From JAFAFN01 sp963707555 (GTDB lineage Bacteria > Actinomycetota > Acidimicrobiia > Acidimicrobiales > Microtrichaceae), in contig CAVPQM010000002.1 of the NCBI GenBank assembly GCA_963707555.1, forward strand, positions 1 to 64,000: 64,000 bases of DNA. Reading direction: 5' to 3'. The position numbers and the translations under genes were made by a program. Position 1 is the first letter of the stretch, and every line of letters starts with the position of its first letter. Of this stretch, positions 63,614-64,000 are shown piece by piece. The notes under the pieces were generated by a model. The model was not told the origin of the DNA, searched no databases, and saw only the letters and a list, made by a program, of their open reading frames with translations.

Positions 63614-64000
63614 ATGCCCCACGAGTCCCGGTACGACCTCGATCGGGACGCCTGGAGCGCCCTGCTGGGTGACGAGCCGCGTTTCCGCCTCGAACAGATC
63701 TGGAACGGGCTCTACCACCAGGGTCGCCCGCTCGAAGAGCTCTCGACGTTGCCGAAGCCGCTGCGAGAGCGACTCGCCGCCGCAGCGCCGCTCGCGTTGA
63801 CGCCGGTCACGGAGTCGGTCAGCGACGACGGCGACACCATCAAGTTCCTGTGGGAGCTCGACGGCGGCGCCCGGGTCGAGACGGTGCTGATGCACTACCG
63901 CGACCGCTCGACGGTGTGCCTGTCGACCCAGGCCGGCTGCGCGATGGCGTGCAGCTTCTGCGCGACGGGCCAGGCGGGGTTCGAACGCCACCTCTCGGTC
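63614..64000 (+). CDS. rlmN: 23S rRNA (adenine2503-C2)-methyltransferase RlmN (truncated by window end)
   Basis: The first 129 residues are present. RFRLEQIWNGLYHQGRPLEE and IKFLWELDGGARVETVLM are followed by the radical-SAM cluster site CAMACSFCATGQAGFERHLS (C-x3-C-x2-C). RlmN methylates A2503 of 23S rRNA and A37 of some tRNAs. It starts at ATG 63614, 10 bp after the mshD-like gene. Confidence 0.93.
   Translation, partial: MPHESRYDLDRDAWSALLGDEPRFRLEQIWNGLYHQGRPLEELSTLPKPLRERLAAAAPLALTPVTESVSDDGDTIKFLWELDGGARVETVLMHYRDRSTVCLSTQAGCAMACSFCATGQAGFERHLSV

Overview
This 64 kb window is high-GC actinobacterial DNA. It uses many GTG starts, couples genes through GTGA/ATGA stop-start overlaps, and its tRNA genes do not encode CCA. 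A mycothiol-synthase-type acetyltransferase, two luciferase-like (F420-type) oxidoreductases, an ANTAR-domain response regulator, a Tad pilus locus and a joined his-trp gene set fit a free-living actinobacterium. The class Acidimicrobiia is my best guess, but that is inference.

Layout. 1-4.0 kb: two TetR regulators around an acyl-CoA dehydrogenase and a ferritin-like di-iron protein. 4.1-10.6 kb: mixed single genes, including a luciferase-like oxidoreductase, a lipoprotein, a YeaR-like cupin, a UPF0126 membrane protein, a bile-salt-hydrolase-like Ntn hydrolase, tRNA-Val, a membrane J-domain protein and an MFS exporter. 10.7-19.6 kb: murF, divergent from an apparent five-gene operon of ddl, a fatty acyl-CoA reductase/HAD phosphatase fusion, a zinc alcohol dehydrogenase, a LarA-like (DUF2088) protein and a PlsC acyltransferase. 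19.8-23.3 kb: a TetR/cupin pair, an immunity-like protein and a polytopic GT-C-like membrane protein. 23.3-29.9 kb: Tad pilus assembly genes cpaB-tadZ-cpaF-tadB-tadC, with a von Willebrand A region fused to TadB. 30.1-41.3 kb: housekeeping genes (rpsA, methyltransferase, polA, ANTAR regulator, malQ, tyrosine phosphatase, tRNA-Leu, bcp, HU).

41.4-61.3 kb is a minus-strand amino-acid superlocus. In transcription order it holds hisD, hisC, hisB, hisH, hisA, hisF, hisI, trpE, ygfZ, a J-domain gene, trpC, trpF, trpB and trpA. Two blocks interrupt it. Between hisC and hisB lie an SDR gene, a vapBC module and an IS110-family transposase next to a large inverted repeat. Between hisF and hisI lie a PIG-L deacetylase, an SRPBCC-like membrane protein behind a LexA-type box, a luciferase-like oxidoreductase and a divergent GroES-like gene. 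61.4-64 kb: a small protein, a VOC protein, nth, a short mshD-like gene and the start of rlmN.

Many genes carry single-base frameshifts. Most that I could resolve are one extra base, they cluster (about 11.8-16.5, 26.8-27.3 and 54.1-54.6 kb), and they hit essential genes such as polA, rpsA, murF and ddl. I read them as sequencing or assembly error, not pseudogenisation. The best candidate for an undescribed system is the acyl-CoA reductase-HAD / dehydrogenase / LarA-like / PlsC operon, which looks like a lipid-modifying pathway.
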